Part shown: in pieces, positions 1 to 9,911 of the stretch
How positions within the stretch are numbered: the first letter of the stretch is position 1
Layout of the letters: every line of letters begins with the position of its first letter
Source of the DNA: Enoplolaimus lenunculus
Taxonomy: Eukaryota; Nematoda; Enoplea; Enoplida; Thoracostomopsidae
DNA: 64,000 nt
Assembly (NCBI GenBank): GCA_030248215.1
Contig: JASANG010001486.1
Coordinates: 62,001 to 126,000, forward strand
Direction of reading: 5' to 3'
Position numbers and translations under genes: made by a program
Notes under the pieces: generated by a model
Database searches by the model: none
Told to the model about the DNA's origin: nothing
What the model saw: the letters and a program-made list of their open reading frames with translations, nothing else

Positions 1-90
1 CCACCCCTTCGAAATTTTTACGCAACATATAAACCTTCCCGTTTTTCTGAATTTTTAGCTACTGCATATGATCCAGCCGTGATACTTTAC

Positions 91-413
91 CTGGCTTGGA
101 AGTGTGACGTCGGCAATATTGGACCAAAAATTTCCCACGGTATCAAAATCATACCGGCAAAAATTCCGGTTCCGCTCAGACTGACTAGTAATTTAACCGA
201 CTTCCGAGTTTGTCGATGATTTCCATATTTCACCGTAATTATCAACGTGATGCATATTATAAGCGTCCATATTCCGGTTGTACCGAACAGAATTTGAAAT
301 ACTAACCGATTCGTTGGCGATAACGCAGATGCTGGCCCTGGGTATACGGCGCCCTCGTGGTCTGCCATAAAGCCCTGAGAGGTATTACTGGAAGCAGGGC
401 CGGATATACCCAT
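91..413 (-). CDS. First exon of a possible rhodopsin-class GPCR, partial
   Basis: An open frame of 107 codons starts with ATG at 413 and ends at a GT donor (AG|GTAAAG on the minus strand) just left of 91, so the gene continues off the left edge. The first 35 residues carry one N-glycosylation site (N10-T-S). Two hydrophobic helices follow, about residues 38-61 and 73-95, separated by a short basic loop (KYGNHRQTRKS). The layout matches TM1-ICL1-TM2 of a class A receptor, and the LLVSLS start and IPWEIF end of helix 2 resemble amine-type receptors. Oddly, the usual Asn of TM1 and Asp of TM2 are not visible; the Asp position appears to be Gly. It could instead be another two-helix membrane protein. 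The exon and splice donor are seen; receptor identity is inferred. Confidence 0.4.
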
Positions 414-628
414 ATTTTGTGTAGAAGGATTTCCTTTACTGCCTCATTTATTGGCAAGACAGGTTTTTATTGGTGGATCAAACGGGAAAGCTTTAAAGTT
501 TATAGTTGAATGTATACTCACTTGCTGGTTCTAACTACGTATTTAGGTATTAGGCTGAAAATATAGTAAGTACAAATATTCTTTAGGTGAAATTGCGAAA
601 TCAGGCTCGTAGGCAGCTTAATAAGCTG

Positions 629-847
629 AGCCAATGTAAAGAACAGGGGCGGATCAGTATTATAAGCATATTCCTAAGTCTAATCCTAAGCCTAAGCATA
701 AGCCTAAGCATAAGCCTAAGCGTAAGATCGAGCGTATTCCTAAGCGTAAGCCTAAGCCATGAGCCAAGCAAAAAATTAGTCTAAAGCTTAAACTTACTCT
801 TTTCTAGTCCCGCAGAAAAACATTCCGCCCTGATCTTTACATGGGCC
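629..847 (+). mobile_element. TTAGGC-core MITE, TIR-A copy
   Basis: This is a typical TIR-A element. The left end reads GCCAATGTAAAGAACAGG and the right end CTGATCTTTACATGGGCC, with the inner palindromic blocks GGGGCGG and TTCCGCCC. Between them runs a CCTAAG-rich array (about 672-765) followed by the shared tail AAAAAATTAGTCTAAAGC. Flanks ataagctg (621-628) and ataaactg (848-855) look like an 8-bp target duplication with one change. There is no coding capacity, so it would depend on a transposase made elsewhere. Confidence 0.85.
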
Positions 848-1578
848 ATAAACTGGATGAGTGAGCTGAAAAATTTTTAGAAGTTCATACGAAGATTTTA
901 TTAGGTTTACTAGCAACGGTTGAAAATTTTCTGAGGGCAAAATGTATGCAGGCGTCTGACTCCTCTGGTCCCTTGACGCTTTACGCCCGAGCTGAAGCTG
1001 CGGGTGGATAAGTTCGTGGTTCCTATTCCCCAGGTCACACGCAGACACGTAGCCAGCTGACCGTGCTGTAGGGAGCGGAAAACTTTCAAGATTTAAAGGA
1101 GCATGCGGGGGGGGTGTATTTGTTATAAAAAGGGTGGTGTAAAAGTTTTAGAGCCCCACTGTGGGTACCTGTGAGGTTCCGCCCAAACCGGCACATCAGG
1201 CCCCCCTAAACATCTTGAAATTTTATTAAGATTAGTCAAAGCCTGTCAATTGTAAGCTTGTTCATATTCAACAGCGCTTTGTATAGGTTAACTTATTAGA
1301 GCAGAGAAAAAAACCACGCGAGCAAAACAAGCCAAAATATTATAGAATGCAATTTTGGCACTAAACATTAATACTAAAGCTTGATTTTGCGTCTGTCTGG
1401 TGGGGATACGATCCTCGGTGCTTTTCTGATCCGTCCTTAAGAATTCAAACAGAAATCGACCACTGAAGTAAAGCTTGCGAGCGAAGCGATTGAGATGTTA
1501 TGCCCACATTCCGTATGTGAAATTTTTTTAAATGTGCAATATAACTTTCAGATTATTTTAACGATTCAACCTTAGTAA
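848..1578. other. Intergenic, no gene recognised
   Basis: No coding signal is seen. About 1475-1500 holds the motif GCGAGCGAAGCGATTGAGATG-like that recurs near 42340 and 46360 and inverted near 17260, so an old repeat remnant (family N) is present. Confidence 0.4.
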
Positions 1579-1728
1579 TGCAGCGTTCACAATAACATTT
1601 CCCAGCTGCGCACAAGAAACGTCATACGGTAGGATTAACGAGTGGCAATTTTGAAAATAGTCACGCGTTATCGCTACCATATGATGTTTTTTGTGCACAT
1701 GCTGGGAAATGTTATTGTGAACGCTGCA
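1579..1728. mobile_element. MITE with long TIRs and TAA duplication (Harbinger-like)
   Basis: A 150-bp element has near-perfect inverted ends of about 37 bp (left TGCAGCGTTCACAATAACA, right the reverse complement) that continue inward to GTGCACA/TGCGCAC. The flanks are TAA on both sides (1576-1578, 1729-1731). A 3-bp TWA duplication is the hallmark of PIF/Harbinger elements. It has no coding capacity. Confidence 0.75.
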
Positions 1729-1731
1729 TAA

Positions 1732-2279
1732 GGTTTAGGATACAGAAATAACACGTAGTCTACTTTGAAACTGTTCAGATTGGTGTTTAGAAGCTATGAA
1801 ACAAATATAAGTATCAGGCTGTATGCTAATTGACTGCTAAGTGCTAATATAGAATGGCACCGTGGGTCCCACAAAGCTCTGAAGATGTTTCGAAAAAGTA
1901 TTTACTGAACGGAAAAATCAACAATCAATTTGCGATTTGCGCTCATATTTTGACGCGGCCCCCAGAACCCGAGCAACCCTCGTCAATCGGGGGTATTGTG
2001 GGCCAGTGTGGCACCTCTGAAAGCTTTCGTAAGGCACAGAGCGTTACGCTCTCAGGATGTAAGCCCCATACCGAGCTAATAGCCACAACCCTAAGGCTCG
2101 GTTGACAGACTCATGGTTAATTAAATTATGATTCGAGGTAAATCGAGTTAAGGCAATAGGTTTCTTCCTATGAACCGATTGAAAAATCTTGACCGAATCA
2201 ATGGTAACCGTTGACAACGAAGCAAACTTATGTTACAAGGAACAATCTTCTTTATGTTTACCGGTTACTATTGTTGTTT
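1732..2279. other. Intergenic, no gene recognised
   Basis: A moderately GC-rich patch lies at about 1945-2105 but has no homologous protein that I recognise. No repeat is obvious. Confidence 0.3.
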
Positions 2280-2287
2280 GAAAGTCG

Positions 2288-2485
2288 GGCCCATGTATAG
2301 AACCGGGCCGGAACAGTAACATAAAAGCATATTCCTAAGCCTAAGCCGAAGCCGAGGCCTAAGCGTGTTGATGGACCTATTCCTAAGGCTGAGCCTAAGC
2401 TTAAACAAAAAAATTAGTCTAAAGCTTAAACTGACTCTATTATAGCCCCTCCGGAAAACGATTCGGCCTGTTCTATATATGGTCC
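2288..2485 (+). mobile_element. TTAGGC-core MITE, TIR-B copy
   Basis: The ends are GGCCCATGTATAGAACCGG and CTGTTCTATATATGGTCC, the TIR-B type, with inner CCGG blocks. A short CCTAAG array sits inside and the common TTAGTCTAAAGCTTAAAC tail precedes the right end. Perfect 8-bp flanking duplication gaaagtcg lies at 2280-2287 and 2486-2493, which fixes both borders. Confidence 0.9.
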
Positions 2486-2493
2486 GAAAGTCG

Positions 2494-2891
2494 GTACAAT
2501 AAGAATGATTGCTTTTGAACATGTTTTAGACGATAATCAGGGTTGAAACCACAGGGAAGTAAAGAGGTTGGTTCAACTCCTCTTAGGATAATTTTGGCCA
2601 CCCTAAAACGGTTGCTTCGCCGGTAGGGGAGGCAATTGCATGCCCCTCCTAAAATTCCTTTGATCATCAATAGCATTTTGAGCTGGGTACAGTCCTGGCA
2701 AATAGTTAATTGGTATGTGAAGTTTCTTGATTTTTACTGGGCTGATGAACTTGGAAACAAGCATTTAGACCCAGATGTCAGAGAGTTGAAGACCTTGTAT
2801 TGCAAGCATGACTTACAGGAAGGACACTAAAAAGCCAAAAGGGAAACAGTTTTTTTATTTCCGTTTATGCTGAGGGAATTATTTTCTATAT
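2494..2891. other. Intergenic, no gene recognised
   Basis: Unique-looking sequence. Short open frames on both strands have no recognisable product. Confidence 0.3.
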
Positions 2892-2984
2892 ATTTCTATA
2901 TAAAAAGTGTTTTTCCTGTTTTTTTTTCGTTTTTTCCAAAGGTTTGGAAAACGAAAATACAGCAAAAACTTTTTATATAGAAAT
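2892..2984. repeat. Long hairpin
   Basis: Two arms of about 45 bp pair imperfectly with almost no loop: ATTTCTATATAAAAAGT on the left and ACTTTTTATATAGAAAT on the right, meeting at TCCAAAGG/TTTGGA. It directly abuts the truncated TIR-B copy at 2985. Confidence 0.75.
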
Positions 2985-3209
2985 TAGTATATGCATATTC
3001 CTAAGCCTAAGCCTAAGCCTACGCCTAAGCGTAAGGATGACCGTATTCCTAAGCCTAAGCCTAAGCCAAAGCCTAAGCCTAAGCGTAAGGATGAGCGTAT
3101 TTCTAAGCCTAATCCTAAACCTAAGCCGAGCAAAAAAGTTTGTCTAAAGCTTAACTGACTCTATTCTAGCCCCGCCGGAAACCGATCCTGCCCTGTTCTA
3201 TACACGGGC
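2985..3209 (+). mobile_element. TTAGGC-core MITE, TIR-B copy lacking its left end
   Basis: The CCTAAG array is long (about 2998-3125) with two GCGTAAGGATGAGCGT-type spacers. The right end CTGTTCTATACACGGGC is TIR-B. The left terminal repeat is replaced by the hairpin at 2892-2984. Confidence 0.7.
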
Positions 3210-3938
3210 AAAATTTCGTATAATTTTTTAGGAAATAACTTGCTCAGTTAAAGAGTCGTACAAAAGTATAAGAATTTGTTTGTTGGTTCGCTTTGTGTCC
3301 AGAACGAGTTCCGTTTACGCGTGGTCACACCAACATTCAATACTAATGTTTTCAGCGGTATTTCAATTAAACGCAGTAGCCCAAAGTCGTATTCCCAATT
3401 GCGTGCAGCACCTATCGCTTGTTCAGCAAATTTTCAAACACGCGAACCGCAGGATCAAACTGCGCTTATCAACACGTAGGGCAATTCATAGAACTAAAAC
3501 ACCGCTTTACTTCAGCCAATGTATAGAACAGGGCAGCAACAGTAGTTTTAAACATATAGTGGAGGCTACACGAGGCCTACACCCTTAAACTGCAACCAAT
3601 CAGTTGTATGTTTGAACTGTTTCAGCTGTATACCAAGCTAGATTATTAATATTTAATATATCATCATAATAGGGAAATTCTGACCAATCGGTAGACACCA
3701 AAATCCAGCCAGCTGTAGCACGGCTTCTGATGCTTTCTTGCGATAGTTTTTCCAAGTATAACAGTGCTCAGCGTGTCTGTGAAGCAAGTATAGAAATGGA
3801 ATTCACAAATTCACCTCAATCTTACAAATGCTAGTTGCACTAGCGATTTCGCCAATAAAATTGTATTAAACGTCAACTCACAATTTTCCTATCTAAAATG
3901 GTTTTTCGTAAAGTGAAACATTTTGCAGCTTTTACATA
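3210..3938. other. Intergenic with a TIR-B end remnant
   Basis: A left-end fragment, GCCAATGTATAGAACAGG, stands alone near 3518-3535. No gene is recognised in the rest. Confidence 0.35.
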
Positions 3939-3942
3939 TTAA

Positions 3943-4204
3943 CCCTTTCTCACATGAATATTTTCTATTTCCCGTGAGACCTACTTTTATGCTAGGATTC
4001 GAACTCCAGTGACTGGAGTGGCAGGCGTATACCATCACCACTCAGCTACAGGAGCTTGACGCTCGAGCCCGAGGGGCTCTCACGTCTTGTGGTGATTTAG
4101 TACTATGTATACGTGTTGCAATTGTTAAACACGGTGCGATATATACTACTTAACGTATACACACTGCGCTCAGTTGCCTACAGGCAACTCAATGTGAGAA
4201 GGGG
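3943..4204 (-). mobile_element. piggyBac-like MITE with tRNA-like core
   Basis: TTAA flanks both ends (3939-3942 and 4205-4208). Inverted ends are CCCTTTCTCACAT and ATGTGAGAAGGGG, matching the TTAA target and CCC start of piggyBac elements. On the minus strand the core holds a tRNA-like segment with an A box (TAGCTGAGTGGT, 4048-4037), a Gly-GCC-like anticodon region and a B box (GAGTTCGAATCC, 4006-3995). The acceptor stem does not pair, so this is a tRNA-derived piece and not a working tRNA gene. Confidence 0.75.
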
Positions 4205-4379
4205 TTAAACTTTTCGTTTTCAGCACATAGAGTACCTGTATTCGTTTTAGCGTACGAATGCGCTTATATACCTAAAAGCCTGAAAGCTCGTTGGGGTTGG
4301 GATCGAAAAGATGTGTCATAATAATTTTTGAATTGTACCGGAGAATTTAAACAGACAGTCTCAGTTTTGTGCAAAATTG

Positions 4380-4975
4380 TAGACATAACACGTTATAGCT
4401 TATAAACGCGTTGATTTAAATGTCACACCGTTAAATTTGCGCCTCAACACGATTTCTCATTAATGACAACGCGACCGTTGGCCAATTTTAGTTGGCTTGG
4501 AATCTAAGCCTAAGCCTACGCCTAAAACCTAAAGCGGAAACCGTTTTTGCGCAAACTTATAAAAATAACACGTTATACATCATAAATCCACTGATTTAAA
4601 CGCCGTTAAATTTGCGCCTCAACACGATTTATCATTAATGACAACGCGACCGTTGGCCAATTTTAGTTGACTTGGAATCTAAGCCTAAGCCTACGCCTAA
4701 AACCTAAAGCGTAAACCGTTTTTGCACAAAGTTATAAAAATAACACGTTATACATCATAAAGCCACTGATTTAAACGCCGTTAAATTTGCGGCTTAACAC
4801 GATTTATCATTAATGACAAAGCTACAGAACACAAAAAGGTTCCAAGCTAATTACTAAAAGCCGATAAAAACCCTATGAGCATTTTCTCGTTGGCCCATTT
4901 TAGTTGGCCTGGCATCTAAGCCTAATCCTACGCCTAAACCCTAAGCGTAAACATGAGAGTATGTCTTGATATTAG
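4380..4975 (+). repeat. Tandem repeat of about 178 bp, three copies
   Basis: The landmark TAACACGTTATA recurs at 4386, 4566 and 4741, giving periods of about 180 and 175 bp. Each unit also carries CGTTGGCCAATTTTAGTTG-like text followed by CTAAGCCTAAGCCTACGCC, so the TTAGGC motif is part of the unit. The last unit is interrupted by unrelated sequence at about 4815-4885. Confidence 0.8.
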
Positions 4976-5788
4976 CGTAATCCTAAGCCTATAAGCCTTC
5001 ACATCTCTAAGTCCACAAGTCTCGTCTCTGACCAGGTAAGTAGGCAAATGTGATTATCACGCACTTTCTGGTTTAAATGTTGTTCAATTTAGGTTTACCC
5101 AGAATCGATTCACTGGACAATTTACTTATTCAGGGTTTGAGTAGGTTGCATAGCAACTGGTATGGCCGAAATGTATTTTAATGTCAAAAGTATTTGCAAA
5201 CAATACACAAACAAAAACATTAATAATCTTTTTGTAATATTATGACAAGCACTGGTTGAATACGAGGCATTCATTTCGTGAAATTAAAAAAATATGGTTT
5301 CACAGCAAAAATTGACTTGTCAATTAAGCTAAAATCTAAAACCATCAAATAAACGCGTCTAAGGGTAGTAACGAGTATCGGCTTTGTGTGATCTCAGAGT
5401 GAACCAAACCAAAAATGGTTTTGTGACATTTCGTTTGTTGACCAGATATATTCAACACAACTCAAAAATAAAAGTTAAAATTTTGTACGTAAAACACAAC
5501 AGAACAAAAGTTTTTTAGGCAAAGGCCCTCATCGAGTTCGAAATTTCGATTTTGAGATAAACCAAAAAAACGTTGGGAAAAATATATTTTGTGGGCTTTG
5601 TATAAATTTGACAATTATTGTCAGGTGAATACAGTCACATAATAGGTTCAATTTACTGGTTAATGTAAAATTAATCGTTGGCTGAGGTATATTGTCACTA
5701 AAAATGAAATGTGTTAACACTTAAATAATTGCATATTTGCAATTGACCTTTCACGTTTAATTTGTTTTTAACAACAATTGCCTGCTTT
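4976..5788. other. AT-rich intergenic, no gene recognised
   Basis: No repeat family or coding pattern recognised. Confidence 0.3.
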
Positions 5789-5796
5789 GACCAGTT

Positions 5797-6010
5797 GGTC
5801 AATGTAAAGAACCGGGGCGGAACAGTATAATAAGCATATTGGCAAGCCTAAGCCTGAGCCTAAAGCCTAAACCTAAGCGTAAGAATGAGCATGTTCCTTA
5901 GCCTCAAAAGCCTAAGCCTAAGCCTTAGCCAAGCAAAAAATAGTCTAAAGCTTAAGCTTACTCTTTTTTAGTCTCAGAAAAACTCTTCGCTCCTGATCTT
6001 TTCACGGGCC
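5797..6010 (+). mobile_element. TTAGGC-core MITE, TIR-A copy
   Basis: Left end GGTCAATGTAAAGAACCGG, right end CTGATCTTTTCACGGGCC, with a CCTAAG array from about 5845 to 5930. Flanks gaccagtt and gacctgtg resemble a decayed 8-bp duplication. Another partial copy follows directly in the opposite direction. Confidence 0.8.
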
Positions 6011-6016
6011 GACCTG

Positions 6017-6160
6017 TGTATAAAGATCAGGGGGCGAGGGTTTTTCGGTGAGACTGCAACTGAGTAAGCTTAAAGCTTTAGGCTGTTTTTTTGCTTTTAG
6101 GCTTAGGTGTACAAGCTCATTTTTTATGCTTAGCCGTAGACTTAGGTTCGCCGTTGCGTT
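6017..6160 (-). mobile_element. TIR-A copy, partial, inverted relative to its neighbour
   Basis: TATAAAGATCAGGGGGCG is followed by the reverse-oriented tail and scattered TTAGGC motifs. The far terminal repeat is not recognisable. It lies head to head with the copy ending at 6010. Confidence 0.6.
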
Positions 6161-6299
6161 TAGGGGAAATTAAAAATCAATTTTCCTACGCACTGTACGA
6201 TTATGGATGTAGCCAGGAATATCTGGTTTGGAACGTCAAGTACTACGAATTTGGATTGGTTTTAAGTCTGCTTGTTTCAGCATCCAGCTCATTTGGCTA

Positions 6300-6425
6300 G
6301 GAGGTTAAAATCTTTTCAGGAGTGACATATCACGGTTTTCGATGACTTACAATTAATTTTGAAAATTTTCTAGGAAGGTCGCAAACTTTTTCCAGAGGAA
6401 CGCTGAGCACTCCGTGGCCTCTATT
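6300..6425. mobile_element. Family E remnant
   Basis: The text TTTTCTAGGAAGGTCGC and the TCGATGACTTACAA stretch match the body of the family E elements at 48156 and 59294. The terminal repeats are decayed. Confidence 0.45.
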
Positions 6426-7017
6426 GAATACGGGCTCACTATGCCTAGAAAAACGCAGGAACCAGGTCTATAACAAATCAACCAGATTTGAAACAGTTTT
6501 AAGCCAATTTAGCAATATCGTTCTTAATGATACGACTTGAGTTAAAAATATCGAAGCATGTGGTGAAGGCGAACAAATTGAGCCGAAGCTAAAACCGGAA
6601 CCGGAGGTGAAGCAAAATTAGGTGTTTATGTTGATTTCGCTAATTTTGGACATCTGTTGTCTAATGTGTTAATTTGATAATTTGAAACTTTGACTATTGT
6701 ATAGAATAGGGTTGTAACAGCTGTATAAGCATATTTCTAAGCCTAAGTCTAAACCTGATCGTTAATGGCTAAAAACTTCGAAACAAACTCATTAATCAAC
6801 ACAACTTTTATAATATTGCAAAAAATGTCACCACCGAATTTATCAACACCTGGGCAAAAATGCTATTGCACGCAAAGCCAGAGTTGTTAGCGGAACTTCG
6901 ATTGCACCCTGCTATATACTCTCTATAAAATGTATACTTTGCCAAATTCTGATGCAACTATTTTTGTTCCAGAGGCACTTTCATGATTTTCTGATGGGTA
7001 AAGATACTTTCCGTTTC
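6426..7017. other. Intergenic with a decayed TIR-B copy
   Basis: About 6692-6765 reads TATTGTATAGAATAGGG, then TATAAGCATATTTCTAAGCC, an eroded left half of TIR-B. No gene is seen in the rest. Confidence 0.4.
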
Positions 7018-7025
7018 GAAACTTT

Positions 7026-7184
7026 GGCCAATGTAAAGATCAGGCGCAGAGAGTTTTTCCGTGGGACTACAATAGAGTAAGCTTTAGCTTTAGACTAATT
7101 TTCTTCGTGGCTTAGGCTTAGGCTTAGGCTTAGGCTTAAGAATATGCTTATAATACTGTTCTACCCGAGTTCTTTACATTGGCC
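7026..7184 (-). mobile_element. TTAGGC-core MITE, TIR-A copy with perfect TSD
   Basis: Ends are GGCCAATGTAAAGATCAGG and GAGTTCTTTACATTGGCC. TTAGGC motifs lie at about 7108-7140. The 8-bp duplication gaaacttt is perfect on both sides (7018-7025, 7185-7192). Confidence 0.92.
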
Positions 7185-7192
7185 GAAACTTT

Positions 7193-7570
7193 TAAAGCGT
7201 ATTTCAGCCAAAATTTTTCGACAGTTTCAAATTGACCAGTTACGCCGATAAGCCTCAAAATTTATAGACTTCGCGTTGTTGTATTACGACATTAAATATT
7301 TTTTGCCAATTTCGCTACGAAACGCATTTTAAGGTTCAAATAAACTATTTGTATCGGTAAAGTTTCAGCACAGCAGTGCTGGATTTGCATACACCCCTCA
7401 AACCCCATAAATGCTTCACTGTTCTGTACTGCGGTTTTAACGCTGAAATGCATTGCTGAATCTGTTGTCAGTGATACCCAGGTTGTTTACTTAAATCGAA
7501 TAAATCAAATGATAACGATGAACTATTGTTTGTTCCTAATGACGCAGATTAGGTACTATATATACCTAAC
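7193..7570. other. Intergenic, no gene recognised
   Basis: No repeat or coding pattern recognised. Confidence 0.3.
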
Positions 7571-7575
7571 ATACT

Positions 7576-7722
7576 AACTTATCTATCTATCTTATCTATC
7601 TATCTTATCTATCTATTTATCTATCTTATCTATCTATCTTATCTATCTATATATATGTGTATATATATGTATGTATTTATATATAGATATATGTATTTAT
7701 ATATACATATATCTATATATCA
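7576..7722. repeat. TATC/ATCT microsatellite grading into TA-rich repeat
   Basis: Runs of TATC with interspersed TT are followed by ATATATGTGTATAT-type sequence. Confidence 0.9.
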
Positions 7723-7725
7723 AGC

Positions 7726-8150
7726 TTAAGTTTAGCGCAAATCTTAGACTTAACGGGTAAGTAGGCTCTTATAGTAAATGTAGTGTGGACCAAACCACAA
7801 GTATTTCGAACCCAACGGTTAACGGTCGAGCAAACGATGTCTTTGCCAGTTGCTCGCCGGAAACAGGCTCTGTTAGGCTTTAGGTTTACGGATATTTATA
7901 TTTGGCATGTTTTATGAAACCAAGAGCGTATGATTACGGACAAGAGTGTGCAACAGTTGGATTTCGCGCGGCACAAGATGTACCACCGTGCGATGCTTTT
8001 TTGCTGCTTACCCCCGACATTTTAAAGCTATAAACGAAGTACTATGCAAAGAGCGCTGGGGTACATTGTTTTGTGCACAGAATGTATCCAGTTGCACACT
8101 GTAGCTATATTATATATCATCTACTCTTGATGAAACCAAACTAATTTAAA
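7726..8150. other. Intergenic, no gene recognised
   Basis: CAAGAGTGTGCAAC at about 7942 matches an end of the family O element at 53854, but no second end was found here. Confidence 0.3.
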
Positions 8151-8157
8151 TAACAGC

Positions 8158-8390
8158 TCGTATTCTCAAATATGTATTGCAACTACCATCAGTTAATAAC
8201 AGGTTTTCAAACTCACTAACTGTTGCAGCTGTTGAACTCAAAATTGGTACAGTAGTAGAGCAAATTCTATGAGAAAACTATGCTGAATCTTAAGCCGCAG
8301 CATTCACTAGTTTAAAAGCTACAAGATTTATCATCAACTGGTGATAGCTGGCACACACATTTACAATACGGCCCAAGACTGTCAATATCA
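8158..8390. mobile_element. Family H MITE
   Basis: The left end is TCGTATTCTCAAATATG and the right end is an eroded ACACACATTTACAATACGG. The body shares CATCAGTTAATAACAGG, a TGTTGCAG block and CAGCATTCACTAGTT with the copies at 20320, 25016 and 57004. Confidence 0.7.
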
Positions 8391-8450
8391 GATTTTGGTA
8401 TTCTTTCTTGGATTTGTGCAATTAATTTGTAATGGCCAGTACACCGTTTG

Positions 8451-8647
8451 GGCCAGTGTATAGAACAGGGCCGGAACATTAGTATAAGCATATTCCTAAG
8501 CATATTCCTAAGCCTAAGCCTAAGCGTAAGGATGAGCCTTTTCCTAAGCCTATGCCTATGCCTAAGCAAAAAAGTTAATCTAAAGCATAATCTGAATCTA
8601 TTACAGCCCCGCCGGAAAACGATCCGGCCGTTTTCTATACATGGGCC
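8451..8647 (+). mobile_element. TTAGGC-core MITE, TIR-B copy
   Basis: Left end GGCCAGTGTATAGAACAGG, right end TTTTCTATACATGGGCC, with the CCTAAG array at about 8493-8570. Flanks accgtttg and agagtttg agree at 6 of 8 bases. Confidence 0.85.
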
Positions 8648-8655
8648 AGAGTTTG

Positions 8656-9086
8656 GAAGCGTTTGCAGATCAGCGAATATTTAAAAATTGTTTATATGTT
8701 GAGGCTGACTTTTCAGTTTTATTTGTACAACAAAATAAAATATAAAAACATATGGACATTCACTTTTTCTGAACAAATGTTGCCAAACAGATATAAATTG
8801 ATACCACTAATATCCAAAACGTCTGTGAACAAAATGTAATTGAACTACTCGGTTTTGATCCATAGCCTCCAATTTTATAATGCTTACGGATGTCCTTCCC
8901 TTTGCTCCACAGGCTTAGGCAACAGCTTAATCGAAGGCTCGGGTTTTGGCTTAGGCTTCGCAAAAGGTTTTACCTAAGCCTTAAACTTAATACTCAAATT
9001 TTTGTCTATACTTTTACATAAGCGTAAGCCTGAGCCTAAGTGAAAGCGTTTATGTTAAATGTGGGGGTGATTAAGTTTTTGGCATA
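8656..9086. other. Intergenic with stray TTAGGC motifs
   Basis: TTAGGC-like motifs occur near 8945-8990 and 9016-9040 without recognisable terminal repeats. No gene is seen. Confidence 0.35.
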
Positions 9087-9094
9087 ATACAACC

Positions 9095-9242
9095 GGTCCA
9101 TGTATAGAACAGTGCCGGAACAGTAGTATAAGCATATTCCTAAGCCTAAGCCTAAGCCTAAGCAAAAAATTAGTCTAAAGCTTAACCTGACTCTATTATA
9201 GCCCCTCCAGAAAACGATCCGGCCCTTTTCTATACATGGTCC
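9095..9242 (+). mobile_element. TTAGGC-core MITE, TIR-B copy
   Basis: Ends GGTCCATGTATAGAACAG and TTTTCTATACATGGTCC enclose a short array of CCTAAG. Flanks atacaacc and acacaacc agree at 7 of 8 bases. Confidence 0.88.
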
Positions 9243-9492
9243 ACACAACCTATGCCTACAGTATAATAGTACGTAGAACAACGCAGTTTGCTAAAAGCAC
9301 AAATTAGCAAAAGCCTAAGAACGCCAAGTGAAGCTTAGTGTCTCGAGAATTTTTTTCCTAAATTATTAATTAAATTATTTTGAAATTATATTATCTAAAT
9401 TAAAATAGACAAACCTGATTTGAAATTTTTCGCTTCAACAAGCAAAGTTTCGGCTAGGTATATACTGCGCAATAAAAACTGCATATATATGT

Positions 9493-9844
9493 GGTAGCCC
9501 AAGTCGTAATTTAGCCCAATTCCGAATTGGGTCTGTCCAGGCCGTCATTCTTTCTATGCGACATGTGCATGCCTTGTGATCGGCTGCCACCTTAATGCCA
9601 TACTCAAATACGATTGGCTGATAAGAAGACCTTATTCTGATTGGGTAAGTAATCACACCTGTTGACTATCAAAGAGTTTGTTTTACTGAGCAAAACGTAA
9701 TCAAGCAGGATTACGACTATCAAGTAACCCAATCAGAAAACGCGCAGCTTTATCAGGCATGATTCTGCCGTGGGCTAGCCCAAGTCGTAATTCCGCTTTG
9801 GACTAGCCAAATTCAGAATTGAACTAAATTACGACTTGGGCTAC
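9493..9844. mobile_element. Foldback element next to the GPCR 3' end
   Basis: GTAGCCCAAGTCGTAATTTAG at the left is mirrored by its inverse at the right; an extra internal copy (GCTAGCCCAAGTCGTAATT) lies near 9772. It ends 68 bp from the GPCR stop codon and so may form part of that transcript's 3' region. Confidence 0.7.
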
Positions 9845-9911
9845 GACTCCCTGACTTTTTGTAGTTCTCTTTGAAAGCCAATCACAAGCTAGTAATAGAT
9901 GCTATAGTGAT

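Noticed and set aside
3990-4062. Functional tRNA gene on the minus strand
   Set aside because: A and B boxes are present but the acceptor stem does not pair, and the same segment recurs within a mobile element.
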